A stretch of 12,514 nucleotides of DNA from an uncultured Clostridium sp. (GCA_947062645.1 CAMSQT010000016.1:1-12514), one strand, 5' to 3'; numbered from the stretch's first letter, positions 1 through 7,450 are shown. Notes: generated from the letters alone by a model not told the origin. Made by a program: numbers and translations.

Positions 1-45
1 GATGAGGCATTGTGACTGGAGTTCAGACGTGTGCTCTTCCGATCT
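1..45. other. Untrimmed Illumina adapter, not genomic
   Basis: Positions 12-45 match the TruSeq read-2 adapter (GTGACTGGAGTTC... ending GCTCTTCCGATCT). The GAT at 1-3 matches the end of the P7 primer, and the eight bases at 4-11 (GAGGCATT) sit where an i7 index would be. Genomic sequence therefore begins at 46. The ATG-like start that opens a frame at 31 lies in the adapter and has no biological meaning. The adapter also shows that the assembly used Illumina reads, whose errors are mostly substitutions; this matters for judging the indels further on. Confidence 0.97.
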
Positions 46-1023
46 AATAGAATGATGAAAATTCCTAACATTATGCATGATTCTGTTCCTATTGGAAAAG
101 ATGATAGTGAAAATGTGGAGGTTCAAAAATTTGGAGAACCTGTTGTCCCAGATTATGAAGTTCCTTTCCATGGCGAAATTTTAGAAGCTTTGGATGGGCT
201 TGATTTAGATAGTGCCAGACGTGTTTCTGGAAATGGTTTTTACTATTTAATGGGGGATGTTGCAAGACTTCATTCTGCTGTTTTAACTTATGCAAGGGAT
301 TTTATGATTAATAAAGGGTTTACTTATTGCATTCCACCATTTATGATTCGTTCTGACGTTGTGACTGGTGTTATGAGTTTTGAAGAAATGGATGCTATGA
401 TGTACAAAATTGAAGGCGAAGATTTATACTTAATTGGGACAAGCGAACATTCTATGATTGGTAAATTTAAAGACCAAATCTTAAAAAAAGAAGACATGCC
501 ATATACTATGACCTCTTACTCTCCATGTTTTAGAAAAGAAAAGGGCGCTCATGGTATGGAAGAGCGTGGTGTTTATAGAATCCATCAATTTGAAAAACAA
601 GAAATGATTGTTGTTTGTGAACCAGAACAATCTTGGGAATGGTATGACAAAATGTGGTCATATACGGTAGAATTCTTTAGAAGCATGAACATTCCTGTTA
701 GAACTTTAGAATGTTGTAGTGGAGACTTAGCAGACTTAAAAGCAAAATCTTGCGACGTAGAAGCTTGGAGTCCAAGACAACAAAAGTATTTCGAGGTAGG
801 AAGTTGTTCTAACCTAACAGATGCACAATCTCGTAGACTTGGCATTCGTATCAAAGGAGAAAATGGAAATTACTTTGCTCATACTTTAAATAATACTGTT
901 GTTGCTCCTCCTCGTATGTTAATTTCAATTATGGAAAATAACTATCAACCAGATGGCAGTGTAATAATTCCAGAGGTTTTAAGACCTTATATGGGTGGAT
1001 TAGAAAAAATTACTGTAAAATAA
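46..1023 (+). CDS. serS: Seryl-tRNA synthetase, 5'-truncated
   Basis: Class II aminoacyl-tRNA synthetase that charges tRNA-Ser (and tRNA-Sec where present) with serine in the cytoplasm. About 325 residues are present, covering the end of the linker (IPNIMHDSVPIG, the usual junction after the coiled-coil arm) and the whole catalytic domain. The N-terminal tRNA-binding arm of roughly 100 residues is missing because the contig starts in adapter. Motif 2 is visible (CFRKEKGAHG followed by RIHQFEKQE), and motif 3 ends in the characteristic PEVLRPYMGG. Several signatures look closer to archaeal SerRS than to the common bacterial form: QSWEW after motif 2, AKSCDVEAW instead of AKTYDLEVW, and LNNT in place of LNGS in motif 3. 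No in-frame CGG codon occurs and the frame is unbroken. It is followed after 26 bases by a plus-strand orphan and then engB. Confidence 0.95.
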   Translation, partial: NRMMKIPNIMHDSVPIGKDDSENVEVQKFGEPVVPDYEVPFHGEILEALDGLDLDSARRVSGNGFYYLMGDVARLHSAVLTYARDFMINKGFTYCIPPFMIRSDVVTGVMSFEEMDAMMYKIEGEDLYLIGTSEHSMIGKFKDQILKKEDMPYTMTSYSPCFRKEKGAHGMEERGVYRIHQFEKQEMIVVCEPEQSWEWYDKMWSYTVEFFRSMNIPVRTLECCSGDLADLKAKSCDVEAWSPRQQKYFEVGSCSNLTDAQSRRLGIRIKGENGNYFAHTLNNTVVAPPRMLISIMENNYQPDGSVIIPEVLRPYMGGLEKITVK

Positions 1024-1049
1024 CGAGTTAGAGAAATGAGAATACTAGT

Positions 1050-1703
1050 ATGAACGAATCTATACAATCTATTTGTGAAAACTATGAATTAGAAGTTTTA
1101 TTTTATAATACCACTAATGGTATAGAGGAATTTTCTACTTTATTTGATATTGCTAATAAGAAATTAGTTTATGGTAAAAGTTCCTTTCTAGATACATATT
1201 GCACCATTGAAAGTGTATCTACACCACAAGGAAATTTTCGAATTATAAAGTCACCTAGCGAAAAACTTTTAAAATATAAATCAAGTTCTTTTCCTTCTTC
1301 TTATATTACGTTAGAACTTAATAATGTATGCTTAAATAATCCCTCTTTATTACAAGAAGGAAAGAACTTGTTTATAAAATATCAAACTATTGCAAGAGTA
1401 ATTCCCTATGTGCAATTAGAAAAACATCTCTCAACTGCTCTATCTATAATTCATCAATACATTGCAACTGGAAAATTAAATATAAATAAACTTCAAAATT
1501 TAATTAATAAATTGCAAAATACTTATTATGAATTTGCTCCTCGCTCTCTTGCTCTATTACTTAATTTTATACAAAACCCAAAAAGCTGTGACATAGCAAA
1601 TTTGTGTGATAACATAACTAAATCTATTAATAATATTCACAAAATTATAGAATTTAAGTCTGCAGACTTATACCCCAAAATGGAAAACAGGAGTGAAAAA
1701 TAA
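1050..1703 (+). CDS. Hypothetical protein between serS and engB
   Basis: A 217-residue protein that I do not recognise. It is rich in Asn, Ile, Leu and Lys, has no signal peptide or clear membrane segment, and its C-terminal half (residues about 120-205) looks helical, with repeated NKLQNLINKLQN-like heptads. The ATG at 1050 has only a weak purine stretch upstream (GAGAAATGAG), so the start is less certain than for its neighbours. Its TAA at 1701-1703 directly abuts the engB ATG at 1704, which points to co-transcription and coupled translation with engB. The engB ribosome binding site (AGGAG) lies inside the last codons. It contains no CGG codon in any frame. Coding status rests on length, position and codon composition only. 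Confidence 0.7.
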   Translation: MNESIQSICENYELEVLFYNTTNGIEEFSTLFDIANKKLVYGKSSFLDTYCTIESVSTPQGNFRIIKSPSEKLLKYKSSSFPSSYITLELNNVCLNNPSLLQEGKNLFIKYQTIARVIPYVQLEKHLSTALSIIHQYIATGKLNINKLQNLINKLQNTYYEFAPRSLALLLNFIQNPKSCDIANLCDNITKSINNIHKIIEFKSADLYPKMENRSEK

Positions 1704-2291
1704 ATGTTAATTAAAAACCCTAAATTTGAAATATCAGCTGTTCGCCCTAGCCAATATCCTTCAAACGGCTTGCCTGAAATTGTTTTGGTTCGGAAAGTCT
1801 AATGTGGGAAAGTCTAGTTTTGTAAATACTATGATTAACCGAAAAAAATTAGCTAGAACTAGCAGTGAACCCCGGTAAAACTCGCCAAATTAATTTTTAT
1901 AATATGGATGATACTTTTTATTTTGTTGATTTACCTGGTTATGGTTTTAGTAAAATGTCTAAAAAGGAACAAGAACAGGTTGGAAAGTTTATTGAAGAAT
2001 ATTTGTTCCATCGAAAAGAAATTGCTTTAATTGTTTTTTTGGTGGATATTAGGCATAGCCCTACTGAAAATGATAGGCTTATGTACAATTACATGATTTC
2101 GTCTGGACTTCCTTGTTTGATTTTAGCAAATAAGGCGGATAAGATTGCTAAAACTAAGGTGGACGATGCTGTTATTTCTTTGCAAAAACAACTTAATCCT
2201 CTTCGGTGATATTATGACTTTACCTTTTTCTTCTGAAAGAAGGATATATGAGGAGGCTGTTTGGGATTTTATTGATATGTTTATTTGTTAA
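1704..2291 (+). CDS. engB: Ribosome biogenesis GTPase EngB (YihA/YsxC), three +1 frameshifts
   Basis: EngB is a TRAFAC-class GTPase needed for assembly of the large ribosomal subunit and is usually essential in Firmicutes. The reading frame is interrupted three times, each time at CGG (1791, 1873, 2204). Skipping one C at each site gives an uninterrupted protein of 194 residues, the normal family length. G1 is GKSNVGKS at residues 30-37, the switch I region reads TSSEPGKT at 52-59, G3 is DLPGYG at 75-80, G4 is NKAD at 142-145 and the G5-like PFSS is near 173-176. Without shifting, translation would stop at 1800, just before the P-loop is completed. The first P-loop glycine (G30) and the PGKT glycine (G57) are themselves the shifted codons. 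AGGAG is well placed before the ATG, which abuts the upstream stop. A terminator follows at 2300. Calling it a pseudogene is unlikely, because the sequence between the shifts is fully conserved. Confidence 0.93.
1791..1793 (+). other. CGG +1 frameshift site, engB site 1
   Basis: Zero frame reads GTT CGG AAA GTC TAA and stops at 1800-1802. Moving forward one base gives GTT (C) GGA AAG TCT AAT, that is V-G-K-S-N, restoring the G1 loop. Gly30 comes from C|GGA. The C is not part of a homopolymer. Confidence 0.93.
1873..1875 (+). other. CGG +1 frameshift site, engB site 2
   Basis: In the frame set by site 1, the reading is GAA CCC CGG TAA, stopping at 1876-1878. Skipping one C gives CCC GGT AAA ACT, which is P-G-K-T, the conserved switch I motif. 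This site lies in a run of four Cs, so the exact extra base is ambiguous, but the zero-frame codon before the stop is again CGG. Confidence 0.9.
2204..2206 (+). other. CGG +1 frameshift site, engB site 3
   Basis: In the frame set by site 2, the reading is CCT CTT CGG TGA, stopping at 2207-2209. Skipping the C gives CTT GGT GAT ATT and continues through the G5-like PFSS and the C-terminal helix to TAA at 2289-2291, close to a terminator. Confidence 0.9.
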
Positions 2292-2299
2292 TTATTAAA

Positions 2300-2328
2300 T
2301 GAGATGCTTTTTAGCATCTCACTTTTTT
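2300..2328 (+). terminator. Intrinsic terminator after engB
   Basis: A perfect 9-bp stem (TGAGATGCT at 2300-2308 with AGCATCTCA at 2313-2321) has a TTTT loop and is followed by CTTTTTTC. It lies 8 bases after the reconstructed engB stop, which supports 2291 as the true end of engB. Confidence 0.9.
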
Positions 2329-2364
2329 CTGTACAAATTACCTGGTTAAAAATTACCTTTTCAA

Positions 2365-2643
2365 TTAGCAACAACATTTACATTTGCACTTTTTTTCTTT
2401 TTTGCAATTACAAAGCATTAAAATTATTGTCAAGATTAACAATAGTCCTAATATTACTGCTAATACAATAATTGCTGGTAACGCTACTAAAATAACTGCT
2501 GCTAAAGCTGCACCTATTAATAAACCAATAACAAAAGCAAATGCTGTTAATAATATAATTGCTATAATGCCTAAACAATTTCTTTTTTTAGCACATTTTT
2601 CTTGTCTATTGTCGTAGCAATAAATTGTTTCTTGTGGCTCCAT
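2365..2643 (-). CDS. Small membrane hairpin protein with Cys/Lys-rich tail
   Basis: A 92-residue protein of unknown function. Residues about 23-78 are almost entirely hydrophobic (Leu, Ile, Ala, Val, Gly) with a proline near the middle, as expected for two transmembrane helices forming a hairpin. The N-terminus (about 22 residues) is charged and holds Cys, and the C-terminus (CNCKKEKKCKCKCCC) is a Lys/Cys cluster that could bind metal or be modified. The start is well supported by GGAGGTGA a few bases upstream of the ATG on the minus strand. It stands alone, convergent with engB and divergent from the Cys-rich orphan at 2870. No CGG occurs in the gene. No function can be assigned from sequence. 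Confidence 0.8.
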   Translation of the reverse strand: MEPQETIYCYDNRQEKCAKKRNCLGIIAIILLTAFAFVIGLLIGAALAAVILVALPAIIVLAVILGLLLILTIILMLCNCKKEKKCKCKCCC

Positions 2644-2772
2644 TTAAAAGTCACCTCCAATACAAGTACCTTGTTTGATACTATATTGTATTATATGTCG
2701 TTTTTTGTCGTTTGGTTACTTCTCAAAAATCTGATGTTATCTTTTTGATTTTTCTAATAAAACAAAAAATAA

Positions 2773-2801
2773 TTGACTTTATGTTAATATTATTATATAA
2801 T
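2773..2801 (+). promoter_or_regulatory. SigA-type promoter for the Cys-rich orphan
   Basis: TTGACT at 2773-2778, a 17-base spacer and TATAAT at 2796-2801, about 70 bases before the ATG at 2870. Strong consensus match. Confidence 0.85.
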
Positions 2802-2869
2802 ATATTAGACACTTTATAATCAGTAAACTGACTAAGCTATTTAGTCAACAAACAACAGGAGGTAACCAT

Positions 2870-3352
2870 ATGAAAAACTGCAACTGTAATTATAAGGATT
2901 CTTGTACCTGTCCACGTCCTGAGGACTGTGCAATTAGCAATATAATTGCTAATACCCAACCAGGCTTTGAAGAAGATGCTGTCTATACCGAAGATTTATT
3001 AAAAGATAGAGAAACATCCAGAAAACGGCATCACAACGATGTAAGGGCAAAAGAAAAAAGTCTTAAATCTGCTAATATTTTATCTTCAAAAGCTGATAGA
3101 CTGCCGGCAAAAGCTCCAAGCGAAGAAGTTCTTAAAGCTAACACACGAGCTTGTAAAGCCCTAAAAAAAAGCGACCGGTTTAGGAAACAAAATATGTTAC
3201 AGGAACAAAAAAAACACCTTACAGAAAATGCAGGTAAAAAGTTTTGGGAGAGGCTATGCCTCTCCTTTTTCTATTTTCTTTGTAATTGCCTTCAATGCTT
3301 TTGGACGTGGCAATATCACCACATGTCCGGCAACTTTGGCACTTTAATTTAA
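2870..3352 (+). CDS. Cys-rich orphan protein, 3' end uncertain, two in-frame CGG
   Basis: I do not recognise this protein. It starts at an ATG behind AGGAGGT and a consensus promoter. The N-terminus carries five Cys in 20 residues (C4, C6, C12, C14, C20; CxC and CxCP patterns), and the rest is basic and probably helical up to about residue 125. The zero frame runs 160 codons to 3352, but this passes through a strong plus-strand terminator at 3247-3270 and overlaps the DUF951 gene on the other strand, so the last 35 residues or so are probably not real. Two in-frame CGG codons occur (codon 53 at 3026, codon 103 at 3176). If CGG forces a +1 shift, translation ends at TAA 3042-3044 after 57 codons. 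Yet the downstream zero frame still looks coding in composition. A TAA just before the terminator (3235-3237) is in the -1 frame, reachable through the A8 run at 3207-3214. The true C-terminus is unresolved. Confidence 0.55.
   Translation: MKNCNCNYKDSCTCPRPEDCAISNIIANTQPGFEEDAVYTEDLLKDRETSRKRHHNDVRAKEKSLKSANILSSKADRLPAKAPSEEVLKANTRACKALKKSDRFRKQNMLQEQKKHLTENAGKKFWERLCLSFFYFLCNCLQCFWTWQYHHMSGNFGTLI
3247..3270 (+). terminator. Intrinsic terminator of the Cys-rich orphan
   Basis: A perfect 8-bp GC-rich stem (GGAGAGGC at 3247-3254, GCCTCTCC at 3258-3265) with a TAT loop is followed by TTTTT. The T-run exists only on the plus-strand side, so it terminates the plus-strand gene. The stop codon of the convergent DUF951 gene lies inside the hairpin. 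Confidence 0.88.
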
Positions 3353-3443
3353 AATCAACACCAACTCTCGTAATTTCCCATAGCTTGCTACCACAAGGAT
3401 GTTGTTTTTTGGTTCTTACAATATCTCCAATATTATATTCCAA
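3254..3443 (-). CDS. DUF951 family protein, one +1 frameshift
   Basis: A small cytosolic protein of the DUF951 family, function not established. It starts at ATG 3443 behind a GGGGGAG ribosome binding site, 37 bases after the gltX stop, so it is the last gene of the rnj-gltX operon. The N-terminal part shows the family pattern YNIGDIVRTKKQHPCGS and WEITRVGVDFKLKC. The zero frame then breaks at CGG (3329-3327). A +1 move restores KCQSCGHVVILPRPK and ends at TAG 3256-3254, giving 62 residues, the normal family length. The conserved HPC and CxxCGH Cys/His residues suggest a metal-binding knuckle (inference). Read straight through, the protein would have a 36-residue tail unlike the family. The reconstructed end falls in the convergent terminator hairpin. 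Confidence 0.92.
3327..3329 (-). other. CGG +1 frameshift site, DUF951
   Basis: The minus strand reads AGT TGC CGG ACA TGT in the zero frame. Skipping one C gives TGC GGA CAT GTG, that is C-G-H-V, the conserved DUF951 core. Codon 39 of the gene. Confidence 0.93.
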
Positions 3444-3480
3444 GCTACTCCCCCCTGTTTACCTTGATTTTCTAAAAAGT

Positions 3481-5144
3481 CTATTTGTCTAAATTTTGAA
3501 TTGCTTTTTCAAATCTTTTTGCCATTCTGTCTTTTCCTAAAATTTGCATAATTTCGTACATATCAGGTGTATTCGTTCTTGCTGTTAAGGCTACTCTTAA
3601 TACGGTACTTACATCTCCAACATGAGCTTTGTATTGATCCGGATTTGCCTTAAATTCTTTTACTTCTTTAGCATATCCCATTTCTCCTGCTAAATCCTTA
3701 ATATTATCAAACCAAGCTTGTTTGTCATTTTCAACATCATAATACTTTTCTAAAAACAAGGTCAATATTTTTTTGATTTCTTGCTTTTGATTAATTGCTT
3801 GATATGGATATTCTTGTGAAGTTTGATAAAATTTTTCATCATACATATATTCTATGTTTTCCTTCACTTCTGCCCATTTTGAAATATCTTTTCTTGGTTT
3901 TTTATTTCCTCTTTCGATGCCAAATACTTTTAAGGCATATTCTTTATCTTCCAACATTTTAGCTAATTCTTCATCATGTCTTTTAGCCCAGAAAAAAGCC
4001 TCTTCATATACTTTTTCGGCTGTCATTCTTGAAATAACAGTTTTTCCTACATCTAGTAATTTTACCATATCAAATAACGCACCACTAACACTCATTTTGT
4101 TTAATTGCAATTCAAATTCATCCATTTTTTTGTCTGGGTTGGCTCTTCTCCAGTTTTCAAAGTTAGAATTGGCAATATTTAATAAATATTCCTTTACAGC
4201 CTCTTCTGGTATTCCTTCTTCTTCATAATAGCTAACTGCTGCTTCGGCATCTTTTCTTTTACTTAATTTTCTTTTATTACCATTATCATTTTTCATAATT
4301 GGTGCAATATGTGCATATTTAGGTGCTTTAAAACCTAATTCATGGAACAATTGCAAATGCAATGGAATGGAAGATAACCATTCGTCTCCACGAATAACAT
4401 GTGTGGTTCTCATTAAATGGTCGTCAACTGCGTGTGCAAAGTGATAGGTTGGCAAGCCATCTGCTTTAATAATGACAATGTCTTGATCATTTTCTGGAAA
4501 GTCTACATTCCCTTTAATGACATCGTGGTGTTTTATCTTTCTATCTTCTCTTCCGAGGGGATTTAAAACGAACAATGTAGCTTTCTCCATTTTTTATTTT
4601 TTCTGCCATTTCTTCTACTGTATGATTTCTACATTTTGCCCATACGCCATAATAGCCAGGTCTTATTTTAGCAACTTCTTGCTTGTTTCTTATTTCTTCT
4701 ACTTCTTCTGGTGTGCAAAAACATGGATAGGCCTTTCCTTGCTCTATCAAGTATTTGGCATAGGCTTGGTAGATTTCTTTTCTTAAGGATTGCTTATATG
4801 GCCCATAGTTTCCTTTTTCTTCATTTTCGTTTGTCATTCCTTCGTCTGGTTCTATTACAAAATCATTTAAAGCATTTACAATTCCGGTAATTCCATTTTC
4901 TACTTCTCTTTTTTGATCGGTGTCTTCAATTCTTAAGAAAAATACTCCTTCTGTTTGTTTAGTTAGTTTTCTTGCAATTAAAGATTGATATAATCCTCCT
5001 ATATGTACAAACCCGTGTTGGGCTTGGGGCAAATCTCGTTACAATTGCACCTTCTTTTAAGTTTCTTTCTGGATATTTTTCTTCGTAATATGATATTTCC
5101 TTTGCATTTGGAAATATTAAATTGGCTAAATCTTTGTAATCCAT
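3481..5144 (-). CDS. gltX: Glutamyl-tRNA synthetase, two +1 frameshifts
   Basis: Class I synthetase that charges tRNA-Glu with glutamate. The gene is split into three frames, each junction at CGG (5015-5013 and 4555-4553). With one C skipped at each, it encodes 553 residues. An N-terminal extension of about 34 residues precedes VTRFAPSPTG, then HIGG (HIGH motif) at 47-50, RIEDTD near 71-76, and KLSKRK (KMSKS motif) at 292-297, followed by a long helical anticodon-binding domain. It is longer than the common form of about 480-500 residues. The ATG at 5144 follows GGAGGT that overlaps the last codons of rnj, with only 4 bases between genes, so the two are co-transcribed. The glycine of APSPTG is supplied by the first shift. 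Without shifting, no catalytic domain could be made, so in a living cell one of the decoding routes must work unless a second gltX exists outside the window. Confidence 0.95.
4553..4555 (-). other. CGG +1 frameshift site, gltX site 2
   Basis: In the frame set by site 1, the minus strand reads TCC CCT CGG AAG AGA AGA TAG and stops at 4543-4541. Skipping the C gives CCT GGA AGA GAA GAT, that is P-G-R-E-D, continuing into the catalytic domain. Gly197. Confidence 0.93.
5013..5015 (-). other. CGG +1 frameshift site, gltX site 1
   Basis: The minus strand reads CCA ACA CGG GTT TGT in the zero frame. Skipping the C gives ACA GGG TTT GTA CAT ATA GGA GGA, that is T-G-F-V-H-I-G-G, the class I signature. 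Codon 44. The only site where the restored glycine codon is GGG. Confidence 0.95.
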
Positions 5145-5148
5145 CTTT

Positions 5149-7128
5149 CTACACCTCCATAATAATTGGTATAATCATAGGGTTTCTTTTGGTCTTCATA
5201 AAAATATAATCTCTTAAATTTTCTCTTGTTGTTGACTTAATAGTTGTCCAATCTGTAATCCCTCTTTCCTCGCATTTCTTAATTTCATGCCTTACTACAG
5301 ATTTTACATCATCCATTAAATTCTCAGATTCTCTTACATATACAAATCCTCTTGAAATAACATCTGGTCCTGCCACCACTTCTCCGGTTGAAGAATCCAT
5401 TGTTAAAACAATTACGATTAATCCGTCTTGTGATAGATGTTGTCTATCTCTTAAAACAATACTTCCTACATCGCCAACACCTAAACCGTCTACTAATACT
5501 CTACCACTTGGAACAGAAGTTGTTAACTCGGCTTGCTCGTTGTTAATTTCTAATACTCTACCATTTGACATCATAATGATGTTATCTTTGTCAATTCCCA
5601 TGCTTTGAGCGGTTTCACTATGGGCAATTAGTTGTCTATATTCTCCATGGACTGGTATGAAATATTTTGGTCTTGTTAGTGCTAAAATTAGTTTTTGCTC
5701 TTCTTGACAAGCATGTCCTGAAACATGTATGGTTTCCAAAGAACTGTATACCACTTCTGCCCCAATTTGCATTAAGTCGTCAATTACTTTGGATACAAAT
5801 TTTTCGTTTCCTGGTATTGGTGTTGCTGAAATGATAACTAAATCGTTTTGTGTTATTTTTACTTTTCTATGGTCTCCTGCTGCCATTCTTGTTAAGGCTG
5901 ACATTGGCTCTCCTTGGCTTCCTGTGGTAATAATTACTAATTGTTCGTCAGTATAACTATTTATCATGTCAATGTCAATAAAAATGTTGTCTGGACATTC
6001 GATATATCCCAACTCTTTTGCTGTTTCTATCATGTTTATCATGCTTCTACCACATACAGCAATTTTTCGATTATATTTTATTGCTGAATTTACAATTTGT
6101 TGTACTATATGCACATTAGAAGCAAATGTTGCTACTACAATTCTTTTGGTACAATGTAAAAATAATTTGTCAAAAACTTCTCCAATGGAACTTTCTGACA
6201 TCGTAAATCCTTTTCTTTCAGCATTGGTACTGTCCGCCATTAAAGCTAATATTCCTTGATTTCCAAGTTCTGCAATTCTTCCAAAATCCATGATTTTTCC
6301 ATCGATTGGTGTATAGTCTACTTTAAAATCTCCTGTGTGTAATATGGTTCCTGCTGGTGTCGTGATAGCTAGCATAACAGAGTCTGGAATACTATGCGAA
6401 CTTCTTATAAATTCTACTTTAAAGTTTTTTCCAAACTGGATGGTTTGTCCTTGCATTACCTCTGTTAATTTTGTGCTTCTTAGTAGTTTATGCTCTTCTA
6501 ATTTATTTCTAATAAGTCCACAGGCAAGTCTTGGTGCAAAAATTGGTATGTTAATTTTCTTTAATAAATATGGCACACTTCCTATGTGGTCTTCGTGTCC
6601 ATGGGTTATGACTAAGCCTTTGATTTTATCTACATTTTTTTCTAGGTAAGTAATGTCTGGTATTACTAAGTCAATTCCTAACATATCATCCTCTGGAAAA
6701 GATAGTCCACAGTCTACTACGATAATTTCGTTTGCGTATTCAAAAACAGTAATGTTTTTTCCTACTTCATGTAATCCCCCTAATGGAATGATTTTTAATT
6801 TTCCTGCTTTAAATATACTGTTACTAGTTTGATTTATTCGATTGGTTCTGGTTGTTCTAGGTGTTCTGCTAGTTGTTGTTCTTGTCCTTGTTCTCGTTCT
6901 GGTTGTCAATTTTGAAGCATTTTCCACATTCTCTTCTTTCTTAGTGGAAACTTCACTTTCTTTTTTGATTCTTTCTACCTTGTTTTTGTGATAAGGTCTT
7001 GTTTGCTTGGTTGTTCTTCTTGTTGTTCTTGCAGGCCTTCCTTCTTGTGTGGTTTTGCTTGTTCTAGTTGTTCTTTCCCTTTTTTCGTAATTTCTCTTTG
7101 GCGTATTTGCTGTTTTTTCTTCTGCCAT
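5149..7128 (-). CDS. rnj: Ribonuclease J with basic Arg/Thr-rich N-terminal extension
   Basis: Metallo-beta-lactamase/beta-CASP ribonuclease acting as endonuclease and 5'-3' exonuclease in mRNA decay and rRNA maturation. 659 residues from ATG 7128, chosen because AGAGGT precedes it and MAEEK begins a clean N-terminus; the frame is open further upstream to 7251 but has no ribosome binding site there. Residues 1 to about 105 are a low-complexity tail rich in Arg, Thr and Lys. The nuclease core begins at LKIIPLGGLHEVGKN. The metal-binding HGHEDH is at residues 176-181, and HTGDFKVDY, ADSTN, the beta-CASP region with GSQGEP, and HVSGHA follow, then the C-terminal domain. The core is complete. No in-frame CGG occurs although CGG is present out of frame at several gly-containing junctions. 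First gene of the operon with gltX and DUF951. Confidence 0.95.
   Translation of the reverse strand: MAEEKTANTPKRNYEKRERTTRTSKTTQEGRPARTTRRTTKQTRPYHKNKVERIKKESEVSTKKEENVENASKLTTRTRTRTRTTTSRTPRTTRTNRINQTSNSIFKAGKLKIIPLGGLHEVGKNITVFEYANEIIVVDCGLSFPEDDMLGIDLVIPDITYLEKNVDKIKGLVITHGHEDHIGSVPYLLKKINIPIFAPRLACGLIRNKLEEHKLLRSTKLTEVMQGQTIQFGKNFKVEFIRSSHSIPDSVMLAITTPAGTILHTGDFKVDYTPIDGKIMDFGRIAELGNQGILALMADSTNAERKGFTMSESSIGEVFDKLFLHCTKRIVVATFASNVHIVQQIVNSAIKYNRKIAVCGRSMINMIETAKELGYIECPDNIFIDIDMINSYTDEQLVIITTGSQGEPMSALTRMAAGDHRKVKITQNDLVIISATPIPGNEKFVSKVIDDLMQIGAEVVYSSLETIHVSGHACQEEQKLILALTRPKYFIPVHGEYRQLIAHSETAQSMGIDKDNIIMMSNGRVLEINNEQAELTTSVPSGRVLVDGLGVGDVGSIVLRDRQHLSQDGLIVIVLTMDSSTGEVVAGPDVISRGFVYVRESENLMDDVKSVVRHEIKKCEERGITDWTTIKSTTRENLRDYIFMKTKRNPMIIPIIMEV
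6829..6909 (-). repeat. Low-complexity Thr-Arg repeat in the RNase J tail
   Basis: Residues about 74-100 of RNase J are an imperfect repeat of Thr-Arg built from ACN AGA-type codons (TTRTRTRTRTTT and similar). The DNA is an imperfect 6-base repeat, prone to length change by slippage. A disordered, positively charged tail of this kind would be expected to bind RNA or ribosomes (inference). Confidence 0.7.
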
Positions 7129-7344
7129 TGTTTTTTTACCTCTTTTCTTTTTTGTTTTTGATTTTATTAAAAATAAGAAACATAAATATTTTTTTCGTAT
7201 GTAATTAAGACAAAGTTTAAGCCCCCTATGGTATTCTTGTTTTTTACACATAGGTTTTTAACTTTTATAAATCCGCTCATTTTTATTATTTACTTTATTT
7301 TCTCTTTTAATACTTTTTTTACTTAACTAATAAAATCTCATTTT

Positions 7345-7370
7345 TTAGCAATTTTGTTATTTTTTGCTAA
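7345..7370 (-). promoter_or_regulatory. Hairpin in the rnj 5' leader
   Basis: Inverted repeat TTAGCAA (7345-7351) and TTGCTAA (7364-7370) with a 12-base AT-rich loop, just downstream of the predicted transcription start of the roughly 250-nt rnj leader. No T-run follows on the minus strand, so it is not an intrinsic terminator. A stem at the very 5' end could protect the transcript or serve feedback by RNase J; this is inference. Nothing else is recognisable in the leader (7129-7377): no riboswitch fold that I can name. Confidence 0.4.
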
Positions 7371-7383
7371 TCACCTGGGTTAT

Positions 7384-7412
7384 ATTATACTATATTTTTT
7401 TATAAAAGTCAA
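7384..7412 (-). promoter_or_regulatory. SigA-type promoter of the rnj-gltX-DUF951 operon
   Basis: On the minus strand, TTGACT (7412-7407), a 17-base spacer and TATAAT (7389-7384). Strong consensus match, giving a leader of about 250 nt before rnj. Confidence 0.85.
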
Positions 7413-7450
7413 ACAAAAGAGCAAGTCTAAAATTCCTATGTAAATATAAA

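Noticed and set aside
1791..1793. Simple reassignment of CGG to another amino acid
   Set aside because: Reassignment without a shift leaves the zero frame, which soon hits stops (1800, 1876, 2207, 10798) and loses homology.
7129..7251. N-terminal extension of RNase J by 41 residues from ATG 7251
   Set aside because: No ribosome binding site before 7251, while AGAGGT precedes ATG 7128.
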